Shown here piece after piece: positions 1 through 13,800 of a stretch of 64,000 nt of DNA. The notes beneath the pieces are model-generated. The model worked only from the letters and a program-made list of their open reading frames with translations. It searched no databases and had not been told where the DNA came from. Source of the DNA: Antedon mediterranea (Eukaryota > Echinodermata > Crinoidea > Comatulida > Antedonidae); the NCBI RefSeq assembly GCF_964355755.1, contig NC_092675.1:27864912-27928911 (forward strand). Direction: 5' to 3'. The position numbers and the translations under genes are program-made. The first letter of the stretch is position 1; every line of letters begins with the position of its first letter.

Positions 1-1669
1 ATCTCAAAAACATAATTTGATATAATTTTCAATTTCATGTGAAAGCGTTGTTCTCATTACGGTTTCATCTACAATGCCATCACTCTTCACTGGCCATTTG
101 ATAAAAAATATGTATTGGGGTAATTGCTGGTTAACTAATAGCCTAAGGATTCTGGTAAAAGCCCTCTGGGAATATTTTATCAGCTATTATACTGGACATC
201 TTATCTTGCCAATAGGATGCTCTATCTTTTAATAAATTTTAAATAGTGTTTGGTCAGAGTACCCATTAACATTGATCCTGTAGCAATGACCCATTGAAAT
301 AGCAAGGCCTAATTTGCAAAGATAATGAAAATATGATTTGCCTTGCTACCCATCATGGTCACTTATAAGTACTATGCATATATGTTTCTGCTGCAAGCAA
401 ATAAATGATTAATAATTGTATAAATACTGCAGATTCTTGTAAATAGGACACATTTTATTACTTCTTAATTAAAAAATTGATTGGGTGTTAGAACACCATT
501 TAACCAGTTATTTCTCTGTCATTTTTGCCTGCAATGCAAAATATGATTATTTAATTGCCATTTAAACTAACATTTTTTGTCAACGATTTTTAAACACAAT
601 AAAACGGTAATTAATATACGAAATGATAACAATTTATTACCTAATTTATTTCCACATATCCTGCATTATTTTATAACAGAGATACCCCCTACACTATAAA
701 GCTGTATCTACACTATCAAACTTTATGTGACAAACAAATGTGATGTGCCCATCCATGGACATGATGATGTCATATCACTACCATATTTGGGCATATCACT
801 ACCATATTTGGACACATTACACTTTTTTGTCAAACTAGTTTGATAGTGTAGACAGAGCTAACAACAGTGTATGTTAATGAGAGAATATAGTTTGAATTAG
901 TAAACAGTACAAGAAAATATTCAGCTAGCAAGCAGTAGTGTAATTAGGAGAGTTTCTCTGTTTGTCGAAATTGTGTAACTAAGTTGTATGGATTTACTGT
1001 TATTATATGACACAACTTACAGTTACAAATTCAGGGTTTATGTAGTCTTTGGAGATTTGATTGGTTAATGACAAACATTAATGTTGGAATTAAGTGAATT
1101 TATTGCCATGAATATTCAATGGTGTTTATCCAAAATAGTTATAACCTCCTAGACTGTGGTAATAATGTTAACTGTTGTTATACATTAACATTATCACAGT
1201 AACTTAATGTTAAGATGTACATAGGAGTCAACAAATGTAAAATTTGAAGAGTGAATGCTGTTTGCAGAGTGCTGCATACTGTGAAAAACTAGATAATGAT
1301 TATTTATCATTTTTTAGGATAAGATTTTGTGAAATTGTTTTATTTTTTAATGTTACTAGAATCAAATCAGTCTCAGACCAGACTCATGTTAATGTTATTA
1401 TATGAATATAATTACATGGCCATGTGTGGTTGAATGTGACGTCCATGTGGTTATTCTTTCACATTCAATTTACGTGAAATAGATTAGTGGACAAAGCTCT
1501 GTTTTACATTATACATGCTGTTTTATAAAATAAACACACCTAAACAGTCTAGTGTAATAACGGCCTATTCGTAACTGTTATAAAGTTTTCAACTGAAACT
1601 TCAGGTCATCAAATTAGGTTTTTACTTATAATTTAACCTTTAACCTTTGTAATTTATTCTAATATACAG
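1..1669. other. Intron upstream of the first visible RAPGEF2 exon
   Basis: AT-rich. No exon with family homology was found; the exons expected for the more N-terminal RAPGEF2 region are not here. It contains one M1 MITE (699-860). Confidence 0.6.
699..860. mobile_element. M1 MITE, copy 1
   Basis: About 160 bases with imperfect inverted ends (GCTGTATCTACACTATCAAA at left; TTTGATAGTGTAGACAGAGC at right). The interior repeats CACTACCATATTTGGGCATA and has GGACATGATGATGTC. Non-coding. Confidence 0.8.
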
Positions 1670-1834
1670 ATAGAATACCCTGATGCACAGCTTTTACATC
1701 CAGGTCAACGTCAATCTTGTACGACAATGAATTTAGAGAAGCTACTTGCCTTAGAACAAGATGAAGTCAAAGTAGCACCAAATAGGTCAAACAATAGTCA
1801 CGTTGAAAGGCAATACCCACACAGTGACAGTGAG
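1670..1834 (+). CDS. RAPGEF2: RAPGEF2 exon 1 in window
   Basis: Acceptor ATATACAG and donor GTAAGC enclose 165 bases, 55 open codons, phase 0 to 0. It includes [16 protein letters not shown]. This N-terminal linker is poorly conserved, so the assignment rests on splice sites, phase and position. An internal ATG at 1727 could serve as an alternative start, but the frame is open to the acceptor, so an internal exon is preferred. Confidence 0.55.
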
Positions 1835-4800
1835 GTAAGCATAGCTATATAGTGTGGTCATTATTTTAGCCTTCTAGTACTCTTGAGTTGCCTGGTCAAG
1901 CACCCGCTCTATTGTTAATGACTAAAAAATTTTCAGAATATAATATAATGTCTGGGAAATCATTGCAGAGCAAACATTAGTCGCGTCAAGAGGCAATACC
2001 TACAAATAACATAGACATAGTATGGTCATCCATCCCAGGTTGTATACTATACTACACTTCTAGTTATCTTGCGTAAAGCAGCCACTTATCCTCGGGTACA
2101 TCCCTGATTAAAGATTGTTCTTGAGAAATCTTTAGATACTGAACTGAAGTGATGTTAATGTACAGTATCAAAGAAATTATTAAAGAGAGTTCACGTACAA
2201 TTAACCTGAATTATTTGTTGGAAAAACGTTGATTATATTCATTCATTCATTCATTCATTCTTTATTTAGCCTTTAAAATCGAAATACATTTAAAACAAGG
2301 TAACAAAAACAAGACAGGTGGAAATCTAAGGAGGCAAGGAAAAGCAAAAGGAATTAAAATCGCTGTAGCTCGCAGGCTTGCTTATCCATCCTTAGACATC
2401 CAGTACATAAAGATAGATAAAATACACATTAACGATCCTAATATAAATAAATTCTAATTAAGTGAAAGTATAGCCTATTACTACAGTAGCAAATTATTCT
2501 TAATTTAGTCAAATTTCAGTACCCAAGGAATTTAATATATAAAACTTACATAAAACACCTTGTATAACTTACAATGAAATTTGTATCTATTTCTTGTCAT
2601 TTCAATAACTAGAAAAGTGTATTTTGTGAATGTCAAAAAGTTAACGAGAAACACCCCCTCCCAAAAAAAAAAATCCCCAGAGGTTTCTTTTGTGGATGCT
2701 ATGTTGAAATTAAGCTGTGTGAAAAGCCTTAAAATAACATATGTAGGTTTAGTAAAACACTTCAAAGGTTGTGGGTGTCCCCCCGCCCACCTCCGCCCAG
2801 CACATGGCATTACTGTATATTATATTAATATATTGGAGAATTGACTGTTGTGTGATTACTATCTGTTAACATACAACATATTTTAATTATTGAGACAGTC
2901 AAAAAAACAGTAATATCCTATCAGCAGCTAATTGAAATTGCATTGTGCATGTACAAATATATCCAAGTGTACACAGTTTTTATGGTGTATTTGCTTAAAA
3001 TATAAATTATTATTCAAATGTGTTTTTGCACACATAAACAATACTCGTTATTTGTAAACAAACTATTGCAAGTTTTCCCTAAAAAATCTATAAAGGTAAA
3101 TAATGAATAATTTCTATGCATCTGTGAGCTTTATAAATATTAGCTTATTTAATTTCAAGGCTCATTTCCCACTCAAAGATCTCAAAGCGAATGTTGATAT
3201 CTCTTGTGGGGACAATGGCATTTTCTTTATGGAATTGTGAAGCCGTGCAATAGTTAACAGGGGATTATGTAGCCACTACGGTACGCGTTGACGTCATTCT
3301 TGATGATGTTTCATAGATGTTATTACCGTACAAGTTGCTCTGAAGATTCCAAATTTAGATTCAAATATATCAGTTTAATGTATAGTAGTTTGTCCACATG
3401 GATTGGGGTAATTAAAGTGAGAAATGAGAAAGACTATTCATTAAAAATAACTGAACCCTAGTACTGTATAGTAGGATATGAATAAATAAATAAACTGTGT
3501 AGTTAATAGCCTGAATCAAACTTTGAAAAGTATTCAACCTTCATCTGGAAAATAAACAATAATAATTCTGTATGTCAAAATAACAACAATATTAACAATC
3601 ATTTCAATTGAATAATATTACATTATTCATAGAAATATTCAATTGTTTTGATGCTTTAATTAAAACAAAATTGTTTTATAAAATATTTTTGTTTAAATTA
3701 AAATGATTTAGAAATATCATATATGAGGATAATCCCAAGCCCCAAGTACAGACTTGGGTAATTTCCGTCAATAATTTTCTCAATGTTATACCCATGGCAC
3801 CTGGGATAATACTCATGTTTAACTATATAGAACCCAACTCATCTATAAAAGCTTGATGCCTGGCTGTATTTAATTAACTTTTCTTGAGGCATGAATATAT
3901 AAGCTTATTATTAATGGTTTTTTTCTTGTACTGTAATCTAAACATTGGGTATGTTTCTTCAATTTATACATTTTTTATAGCTTCTTTTAATATTCTATTG
4001 ATTGATATTGTGAGTTTTTTTCATCTTTTGCATTTGATGGTTTGTTTGTTTCCACAGTCACTACCTTCAATAAGACTGGAGAGGGCAGGCTCCTCAGCCA
4101 GTGATAGTAGGGTATGATAAAACCTGGTTGTATTATTTAAAGATGTATTTCTCGTTTGCATTTGAGTTTTTCTTCCTTTCTTTCACTGTTATTATAAAGT
4201 CTATGTCTAAAGTTATCACATTTTATTTGAGAGTACCGTCAATTTTAATTCTTTGGCCTTTGAGATGATTTTAGAGAAACATCTAGTGAGACAAGACCCC
4301 ATATCAACAAAATGTGATAATTTTGCCATTACTTTTTGGTGAATTTTTGATGTTGTTTTTGTCATTTTCATTGTGCATGTTTGAACAGTCAATTCATAGT
4401 TTGTCTTGTGTTTTTAGTGGGGTTTTGTTTTTGTGTTTTCTTTGTTTAGAAATAGAAACACCCTTATTAATGAGACACTAGGGGCAGTGTTTTACTACAC
4501 TACAGCCAAGCCCTAATGAGGACACCCTTAAGCAAGGGTGTTATTAATTATGGGAGTGGGTTTTATATTTTTTGTAAACTTCAAATAACTGCATAATAAG
4601 ATTATACTGTGTCGCAGAATGTTATTTCTTGCATGGAGAATTTATTTTTAAAGTTTTTCTTGATCTTCATTGAAATTTATATTGAAAACTGAAACCATGG
4701 ACTTAATTAGAGGTCCATGCTGAAACTAATTAAAATCTTTATTATAATACTGATGGCCCTGTTTTATAAACTTTGTAACTATTCAAGCATACGATAAAGA

Positions 4801-7800
4801 TATGGTAAATAGTATGGTAATGCCATCATTTCTGCATGAGTGAAATGAATATACCAAGTGACTCATCTACAGTTCAATCTGAATAAACAAACGAGTCTAT
4901 AAAATTTCCATCTGGCCGATGATTACATAACAACACATAGTCAGCAAGAACCATCAGAGGTGTTAGATGCGGTAAGTATTAAGAATGCTGTTGGATAACT
5001 GAAAGCATATTATTAGATTTCGCAACATAGACAGGAACCAGCGTCTTCGAACTAAGGAATATATTGCTTATCAGTCTGTGATCATTTTAGCATTATGTAA
5101 ATGGAATTAAATACACGCTTTAAGGTATGATTTCGAAAATTGTTTAGAAGCAGAATATTTGTTGTAGGAGATACAGTATACTCTTTACCATAATTAACAG
5201 AAAATATATTCTTCTTAATACTTTAGTGTGCATACTCCTCATTCACACCAGGGAGGTATCCCTGTTCACTCTGGATGAAATTATACAATTTTACTTAGAT
5301 CATGGTAAACATTCCTTTGATTAAATCTCAGTCAAAAGTCAAAGTCAATTTCTGGAAGATTTTCTCAATCGGTAGTTTATGTTTTCTATATAAAAGTCAT
5401 TACGTCGTTATAATGATTTCTATTAATATTATGATTACCCAGTGATTAGTGTAATTCAGTTTAAATCAAAAGTAAAAGATGATCTTGGCTCTTAAGAGAA
5501 ATAAGATTAGAAACATTAATATCTATATTAATCATATTAAGCCTAATAATTATAGTCAAAAGTCTATTATTAATAAAACAAATCATTTAAACAAATCATA
5601 TTAAACCATATTTGTCAACTAATCCAGTTATATAATTAAGACAACTTAGATTACAAAAATTTTGGTCTGAACCTGTTAATAAGCTAACTACAAATATTAA
5701 TGATCTTTTTAATAGTATTATAGAATTAGTCTCTAGATAGATAGTCAAGTACCATACTATACTTGAGCTAATAATTCAAATCTGGTTTTGGAGAGGAAAA
5801 AACCATCAATATGTTGTAAAAATAAACACGACAGGAAGTTTAAGGAAGAAATGTGTGTAGGTGTGTGCTAAATAAAAAATGATTGTTGTTTTGTTACGTA
5901 AACCACAGTATTTTTCAGTTTTTAAAAATCAATCATGACGTCATTTGATTGGACGTGTGAAAATATCATTTTCATCAAAGGAAGCTTTTTAGTTTTATAG
6001 ATTTTTACATGACAACATTTAAAATGTTTTTTGTTTCAAATTGAAAAAATATTATTAACAGTTTAAAAAGTTTAATTTAAATTTGATCAACTTTCTGAAT
6101 TGGTCAGAGCAGGAAGTATACTTTTCTTTTGAAATCCAGACTTTTATGAAGTCAATTATCGTTGTCACAGCATTGCTTGTTTTCCATTAAGAGCAAATTT
6201 GAGAGCTTAAACCTTGTCTACACTATCAAACTTAATATGACAAAAAATGTGATGTGCCTATATGGACATGATGATGTCATATCACTACCATATTTGGGAA
6301 TATCACTACCATATTTTGAGCACATCACACTTTTTTTGTCAAACTAATTTGATAGTGTAGACAGTGCTTAAGAAAGTATTTGTTGGTGCTGATTAGGTTA
6401 TTTTACCAATTCCGTTGATTTTACTAAAAATTCTTTCCAAATTCAAATAATAACAATAAGAGATATCCCCAGTGAAGTGTGAATAAAAGTTCTATGGATT
6501 ATAATACACTAGTTTCGTTATGAATAATAAGCCCATATTTGGTGGTAATGCATGCAACTTATTTTTGTTTACCTATGAACTTTACTATTAAAACCTTTTG
6601 TTGAAGTGCAAGAATGCGATTCAGGGTGTACTTCTCTCTCTATTCTCTTTTCATTTGAATTAATTCAACTTTTGTAATGTGCATGTCAAAAGTTAATGGT
6701 GGTATATAGAATTGTCAAAATGTTTCATTATTGGGATACTGTACTGTATAATATGTTCTTCAATGAGTGTTATACCAAATAATATGTAAGTAATCTATAA
6801 ATTAATAAATTAATAATATAATATATTTATTCATATGAGGAAAAATTGCTGTTTGATTATACGCATTATTTTTCGACCCATAAAAAGTGGAAAAAACAAA
6901 TTAAAAATTGATATGGTCATAGCGACCGCTCCCAACATAATGCATGTAATTAAAGGAAGTGTCTCAAAAGTGAATTAAGCTTATCTGCCCAGTAGTGTAT
7001 GTTAACAAACAGTTGTATCTTGTACATTGTCACTTATCATCGTGTTGTCTTTTCAGTGGTGGTTATTATGGATTTATTTTTGTGATTATTTATTATTTTT
7101 TGTCGGATTTTAATATTTGTGATGGTTCGGTTATTCGTTTCTTTTAATAATGTTTGTATTTTATGTACTTTTTGTAAGTCTACCAGTCGACTCTCTCAAT
7201 ATCGGGACACCATTGGGCTGGTCTAATACCTGGTTTTCAAATTTTTGGTATTTCCATTTTTATTCTCTGTTTTGAAGGGCGAGTTTCTGGTTTTAAAGAG
7301 TCCAATATTGAGAGAGTTGATTGTATTACTTTCTTGTTTTACAAACTACTTTAATGTTTAATTTTTTTCTTTAGAAATTGACATTTCAAATATAGATCTT
7401 CTTGTATTTGCTTACAGCTGTTAAACAAATTTAACATAAAAGCATTTTTATCGATTTCTTAACTCTGTATTACATTTTGTTCTTTGCAGAAAATGAAAGA
7501 TCGCGTAGAGGGGCTTCGTCGTGGTCCAATGCACGCCCCGAGTACACCCACAAGTATTAGTAGTCGCAGCTCAATACGAAGCAGTATCTCAAGCACTGGC
7601 AGCTACTCGGACTTAATCGCAAATAATGATAATTTTGATTTAGAATATAACGGAGGAGGAATGGATTCAGATGATGAAGAGACGAGTGAATCTTCTGGGG
7701 TAAGCCATAAATTGAAACTGTTATTATAACACACCTGAGTACTGTATATGTAATTATCTGATTGGTTAATTCATATCATGTGCCGTTCAATATTAATGGT

Positions 7801-10800
7801 TCTATTGCACATTTAACTTTTTCAAACATTTTGAGAATTGTGTGCCACGTGAAGCTGGTGATATTTGGACGTTTAAAAACCCACTTAGCTTGTTGAATAG
7901 AATGGTCAATCAATAGAGTGGTCAATCAATAGAGTGGTCAATCAATAGAGTGGTCAATCAATAGAGTGGTCAATCAATAGAGTGGTCAATCTTTTTGTAA
8001 ATTTCTCTTTACAGTCTATACTTGTGAGAGATATTGTACGAGATTGCTTAGAGAAAGAACCAAGTGAACGAACGGAAGATGAAATAGGTAACTAATAATG
8101 CATTTTTACTATAATAATGATTTAATTTTTTTTTTAAAGACAACATTACTATAACTGTCAAGTTACCCATGAAGTGAAATGCCTAGATTTCACTGTGTCA
8201 GTCTTTGCTCAGAATTCTTCCTTATCTGCCTGGAGTATCAATATTATTTTGTCCAGAAAAGAATCACACTTTTAATAAGTAATTTTCAGTTAGACCACTA
8301 AATACATTTCATTGAATAAATACCTTTAAACTTGTTTACATATAAATTCTGATATACTGTATGATGATGCGCCACAACATTGTTAGACAATGTAAAAGCT
8401 GGATAGAAACTAATAAACAATTCATATCAATTTAATTTCTCAAGGATAGCATATTGATCTGTAGAATTAGGTGAAGGTTGAAGCATTTGTAGTTTGTCAG
8501 TGCATGGTACCTGAAGCGCTTAATCCCATTTACAAAAATCCCTTAGGAAAAACATAGAAAAGCCTATGGCTTGTAGCATTAGATATACACAAATATATTG
8601 ATCTGTCAATTACAAACATTTACAAGCTTCTATTAAATAGATACCGTCCTTTGGGACATCCATATTGAGGGGGACACCCATATTGAAAGGGATACTCATA
8701 TTGAGGGGACACCCATATTGAGTGGACACCCATATTAAGGAGACACCCTTGAGGGGACACCCATATTGAAAGGACACCCGTATTGAGGGTACACCCATAT
8801 TGAAAGGACACCCATATTGAGAGGATACCCATATTGAGGGGACAAGCATATTGAGGGGACACCCATATTGAGAGGACACCCATATTGAGAGGACACCCAT
8901 ATTGAGGGGACAAGCATTTTGAGGGAACACCCATATTGAGTGAACACCCATGATTGAACGAAGAACAATATATTTAATTTAACACTACAGCCCCTATTCT
9001 TGAGACACGCCTATTACATGAAATATTTGTTTGATCCCGAAGGTGTCTGTCTCCTTAAATAGGGGTTACTGTATTTAGTTATAGGAAAAATGTAATATTG
9101 TTAAGCTTAGAAAGAAGTTTATTTTGAACGAATAACTTAATGATCAGCCAATTTAGCACACCTCAATGGATCTACAGAATGGTTTATTCACTGTCAAATG
9201 AACAAAGCCGTTATTAAAATTAAAGTACAGCATACAATTTTATATTTTACAAAAAAAATTTAATAATTTTGTTCGATCGAAATGAATTTCATAATAAAGG
9301 AGATAGGATGCAATTACTTATTCTTAATTAAAGCATTCCCTAGTGTACGATGCATTGCATGTTATTATCAATAATTAAATAAAAAACATAAATTATGTTA
9401 TGAATGTAATCAATGAATACCACAGAGAGAACACAGAAGAGCGCTTTATTAAAGTAAATTACAGGACTCAGTCTCTACTTTTTCAATCAAAGTGTTACCT
9501 CTAAATGAAAAACCACCTTCAGCAGTCCAGTTTAGTAGCCTGTATTTACTTTAAAAATATTACCTAAATAATACTGTACCTCTACAGAATTTCAATTGTG
9601 TGAACAATATTTTGGCCAGCCCAAAATGCAGTATTGGGCATGTGTTGAAGTGTCCAATTTCCCAACAATTTCATTGACTTCTTATTTGGCAGTAAAAGAC
9701 CACTTTTTAATAAAATAAAAAAAATACATTACATTTTTAAATTGTATCAATTCGATTAAATCACATCTTTTACAGAATCATTTCAAAATAATTACAATAT
9801 AATTCACTGTTCTCAATGCTATAATATTAAATTGAAATTCATGTATGAAAAATAATATAAATGATATTTACATTAAAATGTATTGATAAAACTAACTGAA
9901 ATTTAAATCGTCCCCAAGGAATAAAATGCAAGTAAAATTACAAATATCTTGGCAAAGTGAATTAATTTTTTTTTGTATCTATCAATATTTAAAATTAATG
10001 CATTTGCTGAGTGCATATATACAAATTGTCTACAGCCTTGGAGGGTTTCTTAATATTGCTTACATTTTAAATCAGAATTAAGACTTTAAACATTTTATTT
10101 AGAAAAATAAGTTTAGATACTTTAGTTAGTGTGTATTTGACACTGCCGCAGCCTGTGTTAAGGCGAGACATACATGTATTTAATAATAACATGATATTCA
10201 AAAACATTTTAGAACCAGCGAATATTATACAATCATGTCTTTAATATGAAGATCTTTTATTATCGTAGATACACTGTTTATTATTAATATTATATAAATC
10301 CAAAGGCAAATTACTGAAAATATGACAATGCTGTGGGTATCAGTGGCTGGATCTCAATGGAGATAGGAAAAAAAAAGCGAAAAGCTAAATCAAAACGATA
10401 AGTAAAACAGCCAGAAAAGTTAGCAGAGTTCGGGAAACACTAGCCCTTCATCAGTTGGCTATTAATATCTATATCGGTATTTGGTGAATTTAACTTTGTC
10501 TTTTTGTCTCAAAATGAAAGCGCACTATATTAGTGTTTTTGTCAGTAAATATTCTACTACCAACTATACATACTATTTGTGCTTATTAAAAATAATAATC
10601 ATAAGAGTGAGTTTTTGAGAACTGGTCTACTAGCTTTCTTGCTCCCAAAATGTAGTGAGTTCCAAAGGAATGGTGCAGTGGTAAGAATGTATTGTCCAGT
10701 GAAAATGTGTCAAGTTTACATAAAACGATAGCTTATTCATGTTACTACTGTAGTTAAAATTTAAAAACAATTATTTATAGGTGCCATACCCTTTCTTAAA

Positions 10801-13800
10801 TTGTGACTAGAATGAAACTAAAGCTCCTTTATATTTAAAAAGGTAATAAACTATATACTGCCATTATTTCCATTTATGCAATCAACTTTTATAGATCACT
10901 GTAATGTTTCTTCAGAATTTATAAATTTCTCGAAAGGTGCCGAGTATTGATAACATTTTTATTGAGAATGTCAAATATAATTCATCTTGAATTTAATGTT
11001 GCGTAGCATGCTGTAAAAGTCAGAACAGAATTATTGGTTATTGTCTTTCAAAGCTTTCTTTTCTACCTTTAGAACTAGGGTGAATATATTGAGAACAAAA
11101 CAGTGTCAATTTATTGGAAAGGTTAATCCTAAAGTGTTGAAGAATATTTCACCTCATTAGGTGTTCAGTGAGAACTATATCACAAAGAAAGTTTATATCA
11201 TGACAAAGTTTATATCTACTGTAATATCTTTATGTTATGTTCTAAATACATAAGCAATATTAGACATTGATATTTTTATTTTCGTGCTTTAATTTTGCGT
11301 TGCCATGGTGATATGAAGTATGAATCGTGTTCCAGTGCGAACACAAGATATTACTCGGTGAACAAAGTCACGCATGAAATTAAGCTCTCAGAAAACTTAT
11401 CTTATCTGTTCAAATTAGAAACGTTAGTAATGGCTTCGTCCGTGGATTAAATGCGGACATTACTCTAAAGTCTTGTATTAAGTTTATTTTAGTATGTGAT
11501 ATTTTAGCCTTGAATGCAATTAATATAATTACAAGTAACATTTAGTTCATGTACAATATTTTCTACTGTATACAGAATGTGCAGTTTATGTAGCTATAGT
11601 GATGTCAGTAGAATCTATGCTGAATGTTCTATGCCATAGAGCTTATTACTTAAAACTGGAGAATAATTTCATTTCACCCGATTCTCTGTACTTTATCTCC
11701 ATATATATGGCATTATCTGACCAGTATAATAGGCAAATTTGGTAATACAGTGTCACACATGCATCATATGTTCTGCCTGTATTATGATACAGGTGGAATA
11801 TGTGACAAATGTATTTTTTCCTATTTATGCAGAACCAAGAATCAGCTATTCATTACACAATTGTTAATACGATTAATAATTTTTGATAATTTTATTCATA
11901 TTTCCAAGATGGCAATAAGTTTAATAGTATTAGTAAAATAACAATTATAGTTGTAATTTAATTGTTTATAGGTTTATTCAACACGCCTTGCGTGCAGTTC
12001 AAAACTAATAAACAACCATGAGTCACTACGGAGATGATTTCAATATGTCCCGAGTTGTCTTCACAAAATTATCACTAATTCACACCGAGTGGTTAAGTCA
12101 TTTGTGTACTAAATGAGTGAAGTGTGTTCGTGCCCTGAGGTGTCAAAGCGTCTTTGTTGACCTTTCCCGATTCGAAACTTGTGGGAGGATTCAAAACATT
12201 AAATAAGTTATTACAGCGTGAATTATGACTTTTATATGATAATTTGTGTGTATGACATTCAGTAATTGCACAACAAATTAATGTGTCTTTGTAAACAAGT
12301 TTTTTTAAGAAACTCTGAACTCATAAATAAAAACCTTTCCGCAATTTTGTTCATAAAGCCAAGTCCTGTAATCTGTAGTTATAGACTGTGGCATGGTGTA
12401 CCATAATTGAACTGCCTTTCTGTTGAAATAATAAAATATAAATTTAGTATTTGACAGTGATTACGTTACTTTCCATTGCTTATATTTTAACCACTCTTTA
12501 GTATAGTAACTTGGTTAGGTTTTATTTATTTATTTTCACATAACATTTCACATTCGACAGCGGGAAACCTGCCACTAACAGAACGGATTTAAAATATATA
12601 AAACAATTAATTAAATAAAATATTTTTTAATCATTTTGTATGGTACTGTAGTTTGAGTTAACCAATAGTGGTGATAATTTATATGTAATAATACATTTTT
12701 ATTTAATACAGACAAAAAGTGAAATAAAAAGAAATATAAAATTAGAAAAATAGAAACAAGGGTCATGTCATTTCATAATCAAGGAACGTTTTATATTGTT
12801 TTTTTTTTATTTTTTTAAATTTTATTTTATTCAATCGAAACCAACATACTTAGTTACCGCCACTAACAGGTTTGATACAAACAAAGCCAGGGCTGTTTAA
12901 AGCGCCGTGATTGGTCCTAACATTGATCAAGAGCTTCTCTCGTCCAGTGTCCACCTATTATTATGTACTTCAGAAACAATTTCTACAAGTTTCAATGATT
13001 TAAAAAAAAGGTAAACATATAAGAGCAGATTGCGAACACATTGATCACATACATTTGTTTTTGTCATACAGAAGTATTACTGGATTTTATGCGGCACTTA
13101 CCAGCATTTACAAATATGACAATGTCAGTAAGACGGGCTTTATGCGCTGTTATGGTGTTTGCTGTTGTAGGCAAAGGTGGAACTGTTGTTATGAAAGATG
13201 AAGAAGAGGTATGAAAGAAATAAACCATTAATATAAATAATATATTATTACTGTACTGTATTACTAGAGTTTTAGTTTTTGTATATAAAAGCAAAAACAT
13301 TTTTAGGCTCTGTCTACACTATCAAACTAGTTTGACAAAAAAGTGTGATGTGCCCAAATATGGTAGTGATACGTCCAAATATGGTAGTGATATAACATCA
13401 TCATGTCCATATGAGCACATCACATTTGATAGTGTGGACAGAGCTTTACAGTATATCACAATATAGTTTAGTTTTTGTCACAGTTATCCTCAAATGAGAT
13501 GTTAACAAATTGTAATATCCCTATTTACAATGGTGCTGTAGATAGTATGATTAATTTGTCTGTTACTGTATTTTCTTAATCACAGCAGTAATAGTATTTT
13601 GATTTTAACACAAAATATATTTACTCTAGATTATAAAAAATATCAATAAAGCTATTATGTTTTCTTCCATTTTCGTTCAATAAGACAATTTAAGAGTTTT
13701 TTTTTATTTGTATTCATACTTTTTTTTTAACCGGCAATTTAAAATGAACTATTATTACTTAGTTAAAAGTATAATACAGTTAGTACTTTTTAAGTACTTA

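Larger units (their letters stand above)
4112..7489. other. RAPGEF2 intron 2
   Basis: Holds the candidate micro-exon (4945), an M1 MITE (about 6207-6369), a pogo-like MITE (7181-7326), and a short repeat at 4445-4555 built on ACACCCTTATTAATGAGACAC / GAGGACACCCTTAAG, related to the pogo-like family. Confidence 0.5.
8088..13071. other. RAPGEF2 intron 4
   Basis: The largest intron. It contains the 17-bp minisatellite and adjoining pogo-like remnant (8646-9075) and one copy (10318-10460) of a dispersed repeat found inverted at 45170-45245. Otherwise AT-rich with no recognised exon. Confidence 0.5.

Noticed and set aside
8610-8968. Three overlapping minus-strand frames with repeats like GCPLNMGV
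   Set aside because: They are the 17-bp minisatellite read in all three frames; period 17 guarantees this and no splice or start context exists.
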